DNA of 36,871 nucleotides from Gammaproteobacteria bacterium (GTDB lineage Bacteria > Pseudomonadota > Gammaproteobacteria > JAABTG01): contig JASJBY010000001.1 of assembly GCA_030066245.1 (NCBI GenBank), positions 1 to 36,871 of the forward strand, given 5' to 3'. Numbering within the stretch: position 1 is the stretch's first letter; each line of letters starts with the position of its first letter. Below the pieces are notes generated by a model. The model was not told the origin of the DNA and did no database searches. It saw only the letters and a program-made list of their open reading frames with translations. Position numbers and translations under genes: made by a program. This document shows, in pieces, positions 8,137 through 18,839 of the stretch.

Positions 8137-9369
8137 ATGCGCCGGCTAAGACTCATCGCCTTAAACATCTTTGTCACCGTGCTGCTGGTGTTCGTCGTTG
8201 ATCAGCTGCTCGGTTTGTTCGGGTTCCCTGCCGATACGCCGTTCCAATCGGCACACGGGAAGAACCGTTGGGATTTCCGGACGAACATCGAGTATCAGCA
8301 CGAGTTCATGACGAATGACTTTGGGCTGAGATACGGAGAGCTCCCTCGCGAGAAACCAGCGGGTGAAGCTCGCTTCCTGCTTGTGGGTGATTCGTTCACA
8401 GAGGGCCAAGGTGTAGAGGCCGAAGAGACGTTCGGCGCTTTCCTGGAAGAACATTACCGAGGCGAATTTGATAAGAAAATCCGTTTCATCAATGCGGGCC
8501 TGAGCGGGCAAGGCCCCGCAAAATACTGGCGTGTCTTTCACGAGGTAGGCTTGACGCTCGACCTGGATGGTGTGCTGATCTGCATGTATGGCAACGACGT
8601 GACGGATACCCCCGCGTCGTTGACCCGGGAAGACCTCTATCGCCGATACCCGGAACGCCAGGGGCTCGATGGAGTGCTGCATCGCCTCGTGCCTCGACTC
8701 CATGCGCTCGGGAGCAAGGCCGTAAGGAAAGTGAACAAAAAGCTCAGAAAACGGCGCGGCTTCAGGGACGTGGTCTCCGCAAGAGCACGGGAAGTCGGTA
8801 TCAGTGAGGAGGCGATTCAGCGCTGGAACGAAGCGCTCCCCGCGGACCTGGTCGCGGCCACGAACCGAAATGCATTCAACGGCACGCTGCTCAGCCATGG
8901 CCTGTTGGGCCCGGACATTTGGGTGAGGGCGCTGGACCTCGACGGACCGGGAGCAGATCGGCAGTATCAGGCAGTGGAACTCGTCCTGGACGAGATTCTT
9001 CAGGTTGCCCGCGAACGTGGGATCGCGGTCGGTCTCGTGTATATTCCTGGGCCAATGCAGTATGACCCGTCCCGGCACGAAAGCTGGAACCCCATGCTCA
9101 TAGGCGGCGTGCAGTTCAGAGAAGAGTGGCTGCACCGCGACGCGGGGGTGCAGAAGCGTCTTGCCTCGTGGGCGACGGCGAAGAAGGTCCCGTTTCTGGA
9201 TCTGACGGCTACTTTCAGGGCGGAGATTAAGCAGGGAAGGGCGTTAAACTTCAGGCTGGACGGGCACTGGAACCCCGAGGGACACCAGGTTGCAGGGCGG
9301 GCCATAGCCGCATGGCTCGACCGCGGCGAGGTATTTCGCGAACTCGAGAAGCCGGGAGCGGACGGCTGA
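8137..9369 (+). CDS. SGNH/GDSL-type hydrolase, signal-anchored
   Basis: FLLVGDSFTEGQGV (block I), GNDVTD, LDGHWNPEGHQ (catalytic D-x-x-H). ATG at 8137 has a purine-rich RBS; the upstream ORF extension is unlikely. Confidence 0.85.
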   Translation: MRRLRLIALNIFVTVLLVFVVDQLLGLFGFPADTPFQSAHGKNRWDFRTNIEYQHEFMTNDFGLRYGELPREKPAGEARFLLVGDSFTEGQGVEAEETFGAFLEEHYRGEFDKKIRFINAGLSGQGPAKYWRVFHEVGLTLDLDGVLICMYGNDVTDTPASLTREDLYRRYPERQGLDGVLHRLVPRLHALGSKAVRKVNKKLRKRRGFRDVVSARAREVGISEEAIQRWNEALPADLVAATNRNAFNGTLLSHGLLGPDIWVRALDLDGPGADRQYQAVELVLDEILQVARERGIAVGLVYIPGPMQYDPSRHESWNPMLIGGVQFREEWLHRDAGVQKRLASWATAKKVPFLDLTATFRAEIKQGRALNFRLDGHWNPEGHQVAGRAIAAWLDRGEVFRELEKPGADG

Positions 9370-9692
9370 AGATTCTTGCGGCGGCCATCGACAGGGAAGT
9401 CGAGAGCTCCGCTGTGAACTCGCCTGGGACCCCGCGCCGAAACCTGGCCTGAAACGCCGCCTCACCCGGCTCGTGCCGCACGCTGCGGCAGCTAAAGAAA
9501 CGACACCCAGGGTCGCTATGGATGACGACTGCTGCGCCCCGATTACTTTCCCGGGGACCGCAGGCCTCAAGCGCACCGAAACGGCTCGCGGGCTCACGCG
9601 CACATTCCTCGGGCTTCACGACAGACGAGCGCGCGCCGTGTTCTTTGCCAGCGGGCGCCAGTCGCTCATGTGTGCGAGCGGATATAACTGCT

Positions 9693-9729
9693 GTTGCTTC
9701 TCTCGCCACGACAAAGTTGAGGAAGCAAC
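9693..9729 (+). other. Strong hairpin in the leader of the GGDEF/EAL gene
   Basis: GTTGCTTC (9693-9700) / GAAGCAAC (9722-9729), extended inward by a T-G wobble and CTC/GAG. Confidence 0.45.
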
Positions 9730-9879
9730 GGTGTCCGATCGTCATCTCGGCAACCACCCTGATTTGCGTCCCGAAGCGCCGGTGAGGCGCCGGCGCGCAG
9801 GCACGCACGCCGGGCTCGAGAGCGAGATTCGGCCGGGTCTCCGTCACAACCTCGACCAACGGCGTCTCAAGGGATCTCC

Positions 9880-12195
9880 GTGAGCCAAGAGCCGCTTTTC
9901 AACACCTCCATCCTCGTTGTCGACGACGAGGACGGCATCCTCGAATCTTATCGCAACGCGCTGCGACCGAGGAACCAGCCGAAAGAGGAAATCGACAACC
10001 TGGTCACACGCCGCCAGCGTAGAAGTCCCGGACGAAAAGCGAGAGCGGACAAGGTCCGGCAGTTGCTGACCTATAACCTGCTCACCGCGTCCAGCGGCGA
10101 GGAGGCGGTGGAGATCGTTCGCCGCGAGCGCCAGGCATCACGTCAGATCCCGGTGGGTTTCTTCGACATGGTCATGCCGGGGGGAATCGATGGCGTCGAG
10201 ACCATCAGACGCATCCTTGAGATCGACAGCCAGATGCTCTGCGCCGTGGTCACCGCCTACACGGACCACTCCCCAAGCCGACTCGGCACCTTGTTCTCGA
10301 GGCAGGACGACTGGCTGTACTTCAACAAACCCTTCTCCCAGGGCACGCTGGAGCAGACCGCCTACCATCTCGTCACGGCATGGAATCAGCGCCGGCGGGA
10401 GGAATCGCTCATCAGAAATCTGGAACGCCTTCACGAGCAGAACTCGGAGCATGCCCGAAACCTCGCCTACCGGGGCGAAGAACTGTTGCGCCAGAAGAAC
10501 CTCGTCACCGATATCCTCGACATGGCCCAGATCATCGTGCTCACCCAGAACGACAGGGGTGAGATCACCATGGTGAACAAGTACACCCAGGCACTGACCG
10601 GCTACAGGGATACAGAGCTGCTGGGAAAACCCTTCGTGCATCTCGTTCCGCTGGACTCGGCCACCATGGAGCACTTTGATGAGCTGCACGCGGTCCTGGC
10701 CGGGGAAAGCGATCACTTTCACGACCAGACGGAAGTGGAGTGCCGCGACGGAGAACGCCGACAGATCGCCTGGCACCATTCGCGGCTGTCGGCCGGCACC
10801 GGCTCCGGCGCCGTCGCCATCTCTGCAGGACTCGACATCACCGATCGGCACCGTGCCCTGACCCGTCTTGCCTGGCTGGCTGAGCACGACCCCCTCACAG
10901 GCCTTTGCAACAGAACCCGCATTCAGCGAGCGCTGGACGAGGCCATCCTGACGGCCAGGCAGCTGAAGCATACGGGGGCGCTGCTGCTGATCGACATCAA
11001 TCACTTCAAAGACGTCAACGACAGCAGAGGACAGCTGCACGGAGACAGCCTGCTCCAGGCGGTCGCCACCACTCTGCGCTCGACCCTGCGCGACAAGGAT
11101 ACGGTGGGCCGAATCGGCGGCGATGAGTTCGCGGTGGTGCTACGACGCGCAAGCACCCAGAGCGCCTCGCAAATCGCTCAGAAAGTCATGACCGCGATCG
11201 GTATGGCCACACTGCATGACAGCGACAAACGCCCGATGATCTCCGCGAGCGTCGGCATAGTCATGTTTCCCAATTCCGGCACCAAGTCCAGCGAGCTACT
11301 GACCAATGCGGACCTCGCCGTGAACAAGGCGAAGAAAAAGAACGGCCCTCGTTATCATGTTTTCACCGAAGAAGACGAGGTGCAGCTTCGCCAGGACATG
11401 CAGGAGCGGGTCTACTGGCGCGCGAGGATCGAGAAGGCGATTGCCGAAGAGGACTTTGTTCTCTATTACCAACCGATCATGCAGGTGAAAGATGGCACCG
11501 TCTCCCATTACGAAGCGCTGGTCCGGCTCCAGGAAGAAGACGGACGGATCATCGGCCCGAATGCGTTTATTGAGATCGCCGAGAGCGAAGGCCTGATACG
11601 GGAGATCGACAAGCTGATCGTGCGCAAAGCCGTATCCCAGCTTGGCAGCTCCGCACGCGACGGACAGGTCATGCACATCTCGGTGAACCTGTCACCCCAC
11701 GCCATTGCCGACAATGAACTGCTGACAGAATTGAGCGACATCCTCGCCGAGCACGAAGTGAATCCGACCAGCCTCATCCTCGAGATAACAGAGCGCCTTG
11801 CGGTTGCCGACTTCGATGCAACCCGTGACTACATGAGCGCGATCAAAGCCATGGGTTGCCGATTCGCGATCGACGATTTCGGCGTGGGTTTCGGCTCCTT
11901 CAACTATCTCAAGCAACTGCCCGCAGACTACGTCAAGATCGACGGTGCGTTCATTCGCGAGCTGGCAACCAACAAGGATGATCAGATCCTGGTGGAGGCG
12001 CTCGCGAGAGTCGCGAAGGGGTTCGGGAAGAAGACCGTGGCCGAGTACGTGGAGACCGAAGACGTTTTCGCTTTGCTGCGAGACTATGGTGTGGATTACG
12101 CCCAGGGACATCTGGTCGGGGAACCGCTGCCCGCAGAGCAGGTGTTCGCCAGGCCCCGGAAGGCTAAAGTGCGGTCACGCGGTCGCGCGCGATAG
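9880..12195 (+). CDS. REC-PAS-GGDEF-EAL bifunctional c-di-GMP protein
   Basis: REC with FFDMVMPGG and FNKPF; RDKD-TVGRI-GGDEF (I-site and active site); YEALVRL, ILEITE, DDFGVGFGS, YVKIDG, QGHLVG. GTG start. Confidence 0.92.
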   Translation: MSQEPLFNTSILVVDDEDGILESYRNALRPRNQPKEEIDNLVTRRQRRSPGRKARADKVRQLLTYNLLTASSGEEAVEIVRRERQASRQIPVGFFDMVMPGGIDGVETIRRILEIDSQMLCAVVTAYTDHSPSRLGTLFSRQDDWLYFNKPFSQGTLEQTAYHLVTAWNQRRREESLIRNLERLHEQNSEHARNLAYRGEELLRQKNLVTDILDMAQIIVLTQNDRGEITMVNKYTQALTGYRDTELLGKPFVHLVPLDSATMEHFDELHAVLAGESDHFHDQTEVECRDGERRQIAWHHSRLSAGTGSGAVAISAGLDITDRHRALTRLAWLAEHDPLTGLCNRTRIQRALDEAILTARQLKHTGALLLIDINHFKDVNDSRGQLHGDSLLQAVATTLRSTLRDKDTVGRIGGDEFAVVLRRASTQSASQIAQKVMTAIGMATLHDSDKRPMISASVGIVMFPNSGTKSSELLTNADLAVNKAKKKNGPRYHVFTEEDEVQLRQDMQERVYWRARIEKAIAEEDFVLYYQPIMQVKDGTVSHYEALVRLQEEDGRIIGPNAFIEIAESEGLIREIDKLIVRKAVSQLGSSARDGQVMHISVNLSPHAIADNELLTELSDILAEHEVNPTSLILEITERLAVADFDATRDYMSAIKAMGCRFAIDDFGVGFGSFNYLKQLPADYVKIDGAFIRELATNKDDQILVEALARVAKGFGKKTVAEYVETEDVFALLRDYGVDYAQGHLVGEPLPAEQVFARPRKAKVRSRGRAR

Positions 12196-12656
12196 CCACG
12201 CTGTCGAGCCCAGAAGCAAGTGCCATAACCGGGTGAACCGACACTACGACCCCACGCTAGACCTTGCATTCCGGTACGAGCGCATCGCGGTCGCACCCAT
12301 CGAGCCAGAGTCTACAAGCACAAAAAATTACGATGTCCGCATAAGGTCGAATCCATGGCTTAGATGCGATCTGAGCCCGCAGCCCGGCATTTTCCCGTTT
12401 TGAGAGATCCGTCACAGAAAACCGGCGCCATTGCTGCTTCCTGGGGCAAGAATGCAGGTCGCCGTTTGCTACCCTTGGGATAGCTTGCCGTAGCTGGCTA
12501 CGACGAGCCGAGTTCTGGAAGCAAATCTGCGCGCGTAAGTTTTCTGCTTTGGAGCTGCGTCGCCCTTCCAGCCCCGAAACGGGGCCTTTGTAGTGATGCG
12601 CCTAGAACATCGCCGGAAGGGGTTGGAAAACAGCAACTGACATGGAGGTATCCCCC

Positions 12657-13463
12657 ATGATGTCACGATACGCTTCTGCTTCGGCCTTGACCGGTCTCAC
12701 CCTGTTGGGCATCGCCTTCGCGACACCTGCGGCTGCCGAGATGACCGGAAATCGTTACAACCTGCCGCGGGAGTACAACGCCGACGTCAGCGCCGCCAAG
12801 GCTTATCTCATGACCAGTGGTGAACGCTTCCCCATTCTGAAACATTTGAGACGGCACAAGGATCGCTTGCCCGCTCCGGTGATTATCGACGTGCGTACGG
12901 TCCAGGAGCACCTGGATGGACACCCACCCGGGGCTTACAGCATGCCGTTCCCCCGCGTTCGGAGCAAGCCCGACAAACTTGATTTCATCGGCTACGACGT
13001 TTCCGCGAGCGCCGAGGGCAGCGAGGGCGTCAAGAATGTGGGCTTCGGTGCCGCTGCGCCCAAGCGCGGTATCATTCTGCAGATCAATCATTTCGTCGAG
13101 TATGTGGAATCCGTGTTTCCCGACAAGAACAGACCCTTGTATCTGCTGTGCAAGACGGGATATCGCAGCGTCCAGGCGGCCAATGCACTGGTTCAGCTGG
13201 GCGGATACAACAAGGTCTACAATATCTGGCACGGCTACGAGGGCAAAGCGAAGTACGCCTACGACAAGTCGACGGGGGCGCCGCTGCAGCCTTTCGAAAT
13301 GCTCGATCTGGACAACGACGATGAGCTGAAATTCAAAGAGGACGGGAAAGAGAAGATCGATGCGGACGACCTGGACGGCTGGGCATACTTCCAGGGGCTG
13401 CCGGTCACGAAACGCGTGCTTCCACAGCGCATCGACGCGCGCTTTATCGACCTGTACCGGTAA
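12657..13463 (+). CDS. Exported rhodanese-domain protein
   Basis: Signal peptide (FATPAAAE), VIIDVRTVQEHLDGHPPGA, LLCKTGYRS active-site loop; RBS GGAGG. Confidence 0.85.
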   Translation: MMSRYASASALTGLTLLGIAFATPAAAEMTGNRYNLPREYNADVSAAKAYLMTSGERFPILKHLRRHKDRLPAPVIIDVRTVQEHLDGHPPGAYSMPFPRVRSKPDKLDFIGYDVSASAEGSEGVKNVGFGAAAPKRGIILQINHFVEYVESVFPDKNRPLYLLCKTGYRSVQAANALVQLGGYNKVYNIWHGYEGKAKYAYDKSTGAPLQPFEMLDLDNDDELKFKEDGKEKIDADDLDGWAYFQGLPVTKRVLPQRIDARFIDLYR

Positions 13464-13506
13464 CCGCTTAAGAGGCTCTCAGCCGCCGACTTGGCTTTTC
13501 CGGTTC

Positions 13507-13534
13507 GAACCCCGCACCCAGCGGGGTTCTTTTT
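13507..13534 (+). terminator. Rho-independent terminator after the rhodanese gene
   Basis: GAACCCCGC-ACCCA-GCGGGGTTC-TTTTT. Confidence 0.9.
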
Positions 13535-13552
13535 CTGACGGCCGCAAGCGGT

Positions 13553-16153
13553 TTACGAGACGCCGGCGACGGCATCCCGAGTGGCAGTGAACAACAGCTG
13601 ACCGCCCTCCGCCTCTCCGTGGATGGTATCGCCCGCGGCGAAGCGGCCTGCGAGGATTTCCTGGGCCAACGGGTTCTCCAGGTGCTGCTGGATGGCACGC
13701 TTCAACGGCCGTGCGCCATACACCGCATCGTAACCCACGTTGCCCAGCAGCTCGAGGGCCTCGCGGGTGAGCTCCAGCTGCATCCCGTGCTCGCCGAGAC
13801 GCCCTGCCAGTATGTCCACCTGCAGTCCCGCGATGCGCCGGATCTGGCTTTTATCCAGGGGATGGAAAACGATCACGTCGTCGACTCGATTGATAAACTC
13901 GGGTCGGAAATGACCGGCCACGATCTCGAGCACGGCGCTCTTCATCTGTTCATATCGCTCCTCACCCGCCATCTCCTGGATGATCTGCGAGCCCAGGTTG
14001 GAGGTCATGACGATGACGGTATTCCGAAAGTCCACTGTGCGTCCCTGCCCATCGGTAAGCCGGCCATCGTCGAGCACCTGCAGCAGCACGTTGAACACGT
14101 CCGCGTGGGCCTTCTCCACCTCGTCCAGCAGGAGCACGGAGTAGGGTCGCCGACGCACGGCTTCCGTCAGGTAGCCGCCCTCCTCGTAGCCCACATAGCC
14201 GGGCGGCGCGCCAATCAGTCGCGCCACAGAGTGCTTCTCCATGAACTCCGACATATCCAGGCGAATCATCGCTTCCTCGGTGTCGAACAGAAAAGCGGCC
14301 AGGGTCTTGCACAGCTCGGTCTTGCCCACGCCGGTCGGTCCGAGAAACAGGAAGGAGCCGTTGGGGCGATTTGGATCGGCCAACCCCGCCCTTGACCTGC
14401 GAATGGCGTCGCTCACGGCGCGGATGGCCTCTTCCTGGCCCACCACGCGCTTGCCGAGCTCCTGCTCCAGGTGCAGCAGCTTCTCGCGCTCGCCCTCCAG
14501 CATTTTGGCCACGGGTATGCCCGTCCATTTTGAAACGACCTCCGCGACCTCCTCACCGGTCACCTTGTCCCGCAGCAATGTTTTCTCGGCCGATTCCGCA
14601 GCGGCGGCTGCGGCCAGCTGCTTTTCCAGCTCGGGGATGCGGCCGTACTGCAGCTCCGACATGCGCGCCAGATCGCCCGCGCGGCGTGCGGTTTCCAGCT
14701 CCAGACGGGCCCTTTCCAGGGTCTCCTTCACCTGCGCCGTGCCCTGCAGGCTCGCCTTCTCGGCTTTCCATACTTCCTCCAGGTCCGCATATTCCCGCTC
14801 CAGCCGACCCAACTCTGACTCCAGATCCTGGCGCCGCTGTTTCGAGGCTTCGTCCACCTCCTTCTTCAACGCTTCGCGCTCGATTTTCAGCTGGATGATG
14901 CGTCGGTCGAGACGGTCCATTTCCTCCGGCATGGAGTCGATCTCCATGCGGATCCGGCTTGCCGCCTCGTCCACCAGGTCGATGGCCTTGTCCGGAAGCT
15001 GGCGGTCCGTGATGTAGCGCTGCGAGAGCATTGCCGCGGCAACGATGGCCGGGTCGGTGATTTCGACGCCGTGGTGAATCTCGTAGCGTTCCTTGAGGCC
15101 TCTCAGAATGGCTATGGTGTCCTCGACGCCCGGCTCCTCCACCAGCACCTTTTGAAAGCGCCGCTCCAGGGCCGCGTCCTTCTCGATGTGCTTGCGGTAC
15201 TCGTCCAGGGTGGTGGCGCCCACGCAGTGCAGCTCACCGCGGGCAAGCGCCGGCTTGAGCATGTTTCCGGCGTCCATCGCGCCCTCGGCCTTGCCGGCAC
15301 CCACCATGGTGTGTATTTCGTCGATGAACAGGATGATCTGTCCTTCCTGCTTGGCGAGATCATTGAGCACCGCCTTGAGACGCTCCTCGAACTCGCCACG
15401 GAACTTGGCACCGGCGATGAGCGCGCCCATGTCCAGCGCCAGCAGGCGCTTACCCTTCAGACCTTCGGGGACTTCCTTGTTGATGATGCGCTGGGCGAGC
15501 CCCTCGACGATCGCAGTCTTGCCGACACCCGGCTCGCCTATCAGGACTGGGTTGTTCTTGGTGCGCCTCTGCAGCACCTGGACGGTGCGCCGGATCTCGT
15601 CGTCCCGGCCCACCACAGGGTCGAGCTTGCCGCGTTCCGCCCGCTCCGTGAGGTCGATGGTGTACTTCTCCAGCGCCTGCCTCTGGTCCTCGGCCTCAGG
15701 GTCGTTGACCTGCTGGCCGCCGCGGACGTCCTCCACTGCCCGGCTGACCGCAGCCTTGTCGGCTCCGGCCGCGCGCAGCACGTCGCCCAGCGGCCCCCTG
15801 TCCTCGACGGCGGCGAGCAGAAAGAGCTCGCTGGAGATGTACTGGTCGGACCTCTCCTGGGCCAGCTTGTCGGTGACGTTGAGCAGTCGCGCCAGGTCAT
15901 TGGAGACGTGGATATCACCGGCGGCACCCTGGACTTGAGGTATGCGGTCGAGAATCTCCATGAGCTTGAGGCGCAGCTGATGGATGTTCACGCCAGCCCG
16001 GGTGAGCAGCGGCCGGGCGGTCCCGCCATCCTGATCAAGGAGCGCCGTCACCAGGTGAACCGGCTCGATGTACTGGTGGTCGCGACCCACGGCGAGACTT
16101 TGGGCGTCGGCCAGAGCCAGCTGGAATTTCGTGGTGAGTTTGTCGCTACGCAT
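13553..16153 (-). CDS. clpB: ATP-dependent chaperone ClpB
   Basis: Full-length Clp N domain, Walker motifs [13 protein letters not shown] and [12 protein letters not shown], coiled-coil middle domain. Confidence 0.97.
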   Translation of the reverse strand: MRSDKLTTKFQLALADAQSLAVGRDHQYIEPVHLVTALLDQDGGTARPLLTRAGVNIHQLRLKLMEILDRIPQVQGAAGDIHVSNDLARLLNVTDKLAQERSDQYISSELFLLAAVEDRGPLGDVLRAAGADKAAVSRAVEDVRGGQQVNDPEAEDQRQALEKYTIDLTERAERGKLDPVVGRDDEIRRTVQVLQRRTKNNPVLIGEPGVGKTAIVEGLAQRIINKEVPEGLKGKRLLALDMGALIAGAKFRGEFEERLKAVLNDLAKQEGQIILFIDEIHTMVGAGKAEGAMDAGNMLKPALARGELHCVGATTLDEYRKHIEKDAALERRFQKVLVEEPGVEDTIAILRGLKERYEIHHGVEITDPAIVAAAMLSQRYITDRQLPDKAIDLVDEAASRIRMEIDSMPEEMDRLDRRIIQLKIEREALKKEVDEASKQRRQDLESELGRLEREYADLEEVWKAEKASLQGTAQVKETLERARLELETARRAGDLARMSELQYGRIPELEKQLAAAAAAESAEKTLLRDKVTGEEVAEVVSKWTGIPVAKMLEGEREKLLHLEQELGKRVVGQEEAIRAVSDAIRRSRAGLADPNRPNGSFLFLGPTGVGKTELCKTLAAFLFDTEEAMIRLDMSEFMEKHSVARLIGAPPGYVGYEEGGYLTEAVRRRPYSVLLLDEVEKAHADVFNVLLQVLDDGRLTDGQGRTVDFRNTVIVMTSNLGSQIIQEMAGEERYEQMKSAVLEIVAGHFRPEFINRVDDVIVFHPLDKSQIRRIAGLQVDILAGRLGEHGMQLELTREALELLGNVGYDAVYGARPLKRAIQQHLENPLAQEILAGRFAAGDTIHGEAEGGQLLFTATRDAVAGVS

Positions 16154-16281
16154 GCTGAGGGTCTCCCCGCCTAGAGGGCCGACCTCGGCGCGCGACTCTG
16201 CGCGCCCGGTGCCGGCACCGGTTGTCTATGTCCGATTTTCCCGTGGCCTTTATGCGCTCCAGACGGAGCAGCACCGGCAAG

Positions 16282-16298
16282 TGTCGGTATTCTTTACA
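16282..16298 (+). promoter_or_regulatory. TGTCGGTATTCTTTACA element between clpB and the ATPase gene
   Basis: Matches the two sites at 20362 and 20415 at 15 or more of 17 positions. Confidence 0.5.
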
Positions 16299-16476
16299 AT
16301 TTGTCTTCAACTTTGTCCGCTATTGCGCGTAAGCCTATGTTTCATATATATATGCATGATTCTTGCTATTTCAACAGATTGACTGCCGCTCGCGCTCGGG
16401 CGGCGTGCCTGCTCCTGGCGGACGAAGGATGTGTCGGTAACGCAGGAATACTGGCTTTTTCTGACCGCACTGCCCT

Positions 16477-18744
16477 ATGTCAGCAAACAGCTTCGGCTGC
16501 CGAGAACACCCGTTCGGACCCGGCTATGACAGCCGGTTCTTCTACGTCCGCCCTGGTCAAGAGGCGAGCTTCCAGGAACTGTTCGCCAGAATTTCCGCGC
16601 CCGACGGGTTGGTTCTGATCACCGGCCAGGCCGGCTCCGGCAAGACCACGCTGCTTCGCGAGCTGAGAACGCAGCTGGATGCGGCGGAGGCGCTTACGGT
16701 GTTCTTCCCGAGTCCGGCCGCCACGGCGGACACCCTTCTCGACGCGTGCCTGCAGCGGCTCGGACTGCACGACGCACTCGGCGCTGGGCGCGCCGCCAAA
16801 CTGGAGGCGCTCGCAGATCCGTCACGCCATCCCGAATCCTCTCGACCGGTGGCGATACTCGCAGACGAAGGACATGCGCTCACCGATGACGTCTTGAACA
16901 CGTTCCTGGCGCTGTCGGCGCCGGTGGCAGAGAGGCGCGCCCCTCTGGCCGTGGTGGTCGGCGGCGAGCCCGTGCTGGAGGCCCGGCTGTCCGAGGAGAT
17001 CTTCCAGCCGCTCGCCGGCTGCATCGGGTACCGGTACCAGTTGGCTGCCCTGGACCGAGACGAAACCGCTGCCTTCATCGAGCTCCGCCTGCGTGCAGCC
17101 GGCTGTACCCAAGCAAGCCCATTCTCCACGGAGGCGGTCGAGCGTATAGCTTTCTACGCGGACGGATTGCCGGCCCGCATCAACCAGCTTGCCGACATTG
17201 CTCTGTTCATTGCCACGCTGGAGTCGACGCCGCAGATCACGGCCGAGCTTGTGGAGCGCGCCGCCCAGGACGCTCTGCTCTCCGATGAGCCCATCAACCT
17301 TGGCCGCACCGCGGCCGACAAGCAGGGCGGCGCCCCGCAAGGGCCTGACGACGACGAGCCTGGCGTCCCTCTGCTGACGGACGTTGTAGGCTCGTCCGGT
17401 CGGATCGGCGCCCTGCCTGGCGCCGAGGCCCAGCTCGCGGCGGCGCTTCTTCCTGAAGTTGGCCGTACCCAACAGGACCCTACGCAAACGCTCGCATCAG
17501 CCTGGCCGGGGCAGGACTCGCCGCTTCTGGATCACGACGAGACAGAGGATCTCACTCTGGACGATCCCGACCCCAGGCCCACGACAGCGCCGACAACCGC
17601 GGACCTGGGGCCCCTGAGTGCGTTGCGTCAGAGCCCCGCCGGGTCAGCGAATAGGATGAAGCCAGCGCCCCGCGAGCGCCCGCACAGGTCACTGGGAACA
17701 CGGCGGCTGGTGGTTGCACTGACGCTAGTGGGGAGCGTCGTGCTGGCCGGTTGGCTCTTGTCTAGCCACCAGCATCGCCTGCACCAGTTGGAGCCCCTGC
17801 TCGCCACGCTGGACAGGGCTGCCGAGCTCTCGAGTGACCGCCTCCAGGAGCTGTTGCGCACGCTCCGTGCGCACGCGTCCACCATGCTTGCGCCAATTAC
17901 CAGCCCCGCGCCAGAAGAGGCGCCGCAGAAGCCACTCCCGCCAGCAGCGGCGACACAGGCGCATAGGGCGCCGACCGGGCGCCCCACAGCACTGAACGTC
18001 GCTCCCGGCTCGCCGGCGACCGCCTCGATTGACGAGAGGGCAGCCGCTGGGCTGGACGTGCCTCCGGAAACCCTTCGCACAGCGACGCCCAACGCTGAGA
18101 CACCGGATGACCCGCCGGCCCCGGGCTCGACAAGCTATCGCCTGCTCACGGCCGCAAAGGTGCGGGAGCGGCCGTCGGTAAGCGCCCGTTTGCGCCTTAT
18201 GCTCCAGAAAGGCAGCGACGTGGTGGTCACCGGACACGTACCCGGTAGCAACTGGTACCGGATTCGAACCCCCCGTGGCGTCGAAGGCTATATGTACGGC
18301 GGCCTCGCGCCGGGGCCGCGCACTGGCCTGGCAGGGGGGACAGGGCCCGCGCCTCCGGCTTTGGGACTCCTGCAGATCGACGAAGCAGAAGCGGCGGCGG
18401 CGGAGATCACGGAGCTGCTGGCGCGAGCCGACGAGCACGTCCGCGCGGACCGCCTGATGGCGCCGCGGTTCGACAACGCGTTGGCCCTATATCGCAAGGT
18501 GCTGCGCGCGGAACCCCATGACCCAGAAGCCCTCGCCGGCATCGAGAAAATCAAGGATAAGCTGATGGGCTTCGCCCGAGCGGCGGTCGCCCAGGGAGAC
18601 CTGGAGGGCGCGCGCAGCCAAGTCAACAAGGTCCTCGTCATTGACGCCGAGGACAGAGCAGCGCGTGCCGCCCTGGCCAATTTCGGCGAAGCGGTTCCCT
18701 TTGCAGACTTTGCGGGTCTCGAGGATCCCGGACCCACACAATAA
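16477..18744 (+). CDS. ExeA-like AAA ATPase with TM segment, bacterial SH3 domain and C-terminal TPR-like helices
   Basis: GCREHPFGPGYDSRFFY, GQAGSGKTTLLREL, ILADEGHAL; TM LVVALTLVGSVVLAGWLL; SH3 AKVRERPSVSARLRLMLQKGSDVVVTG...NWYRIRT. Confidence 0.85.
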   Translation: MSANSFGCREHPFGPGYDSRFFYVRPGQEASFQELFARISAPDGLVLITGQAGSGKTTLLRELRTQLDAAEALTVFFPSPAATADTLLDACLQRLGLHDALGAGRAAKLEALADPSRHPESSRPVAILADEGHALTDDVLNTFLALSAPVAERRAPLAVVVGGEPVLEARLSEEIFQPLAGCIGYRYQLAALDRDETAAFIELRLRAAGCTQASPFSTEAVERIAFYADGLPARINQLADIALFIATLESTPQITAELVERAAQDALLSDEPINLGRTAADKQGGAPQGPDDDEPGVPLLTDVVGSSGRIGALPGAEAQLAAALLPEVGRTQQDPTQTLASAWPGQDSPLLDHDETEDLTLDDPDPRPTTAPTTADLGPLSALRQSPAGSANRMKPAPRERPHRSLGTRRLVVALTLVGSVVLAGWLLSSHQHRLHQLEPLLATLDRAAELSSDRLQELLRTLRAHASTMLAPITSPAPEEAPQKPLPPAAATQAHRAPTGRPTALNVAPGSPATASIDERAAAGLDVPPETLRTATPNAETPDDPPAPGSTSYRLLTAAKVRERPSVSARLRLMLQKGSDVVVTGHVPGSNWYRIRTPRGVEGYMYGGLAPGPRTGLAGGTGPAPPALGLLQIDEAEAAAAEITELLARADEHVRADRLMAPRFDNALALYRKVLRAEPHDPEALAGIEKIKDKLMGFARAAVAQGDLEGARSQVNKVLVIDAEDRAARAALANFGEAVPFADFAGLEDPGPTQ

Positions 18745-18839
18745 AAGGCCGGGAAACACGCGCGCTGTTCGCAACCAGACCAAACCAAAGATTCGATTTG
18801 CCGGTGCCAGAAGATAACACTCGATCGAGGAGAACATTC

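Noticed and set aside
9370-9879. ORFs 9473..9883 (+) and 9251..9859 (-)
   Set aside because: No RBS or domain signature; composition looks like non-coding GC-rich DNA.
15071-16174. 367 aa plus-strand ORF (and 14241..15017, 13619..14395)
   Set aside because: Antisense to clpB, explained by codon bias of the real gene.
16396-16414. Possible sigma-54 promoter CGGGCGGCGTGCCTGCT before the ATPase gene
   Set aside because: GG-N10-GC spacing fits but most other consensus positions do not, in a GC-rich stretch.
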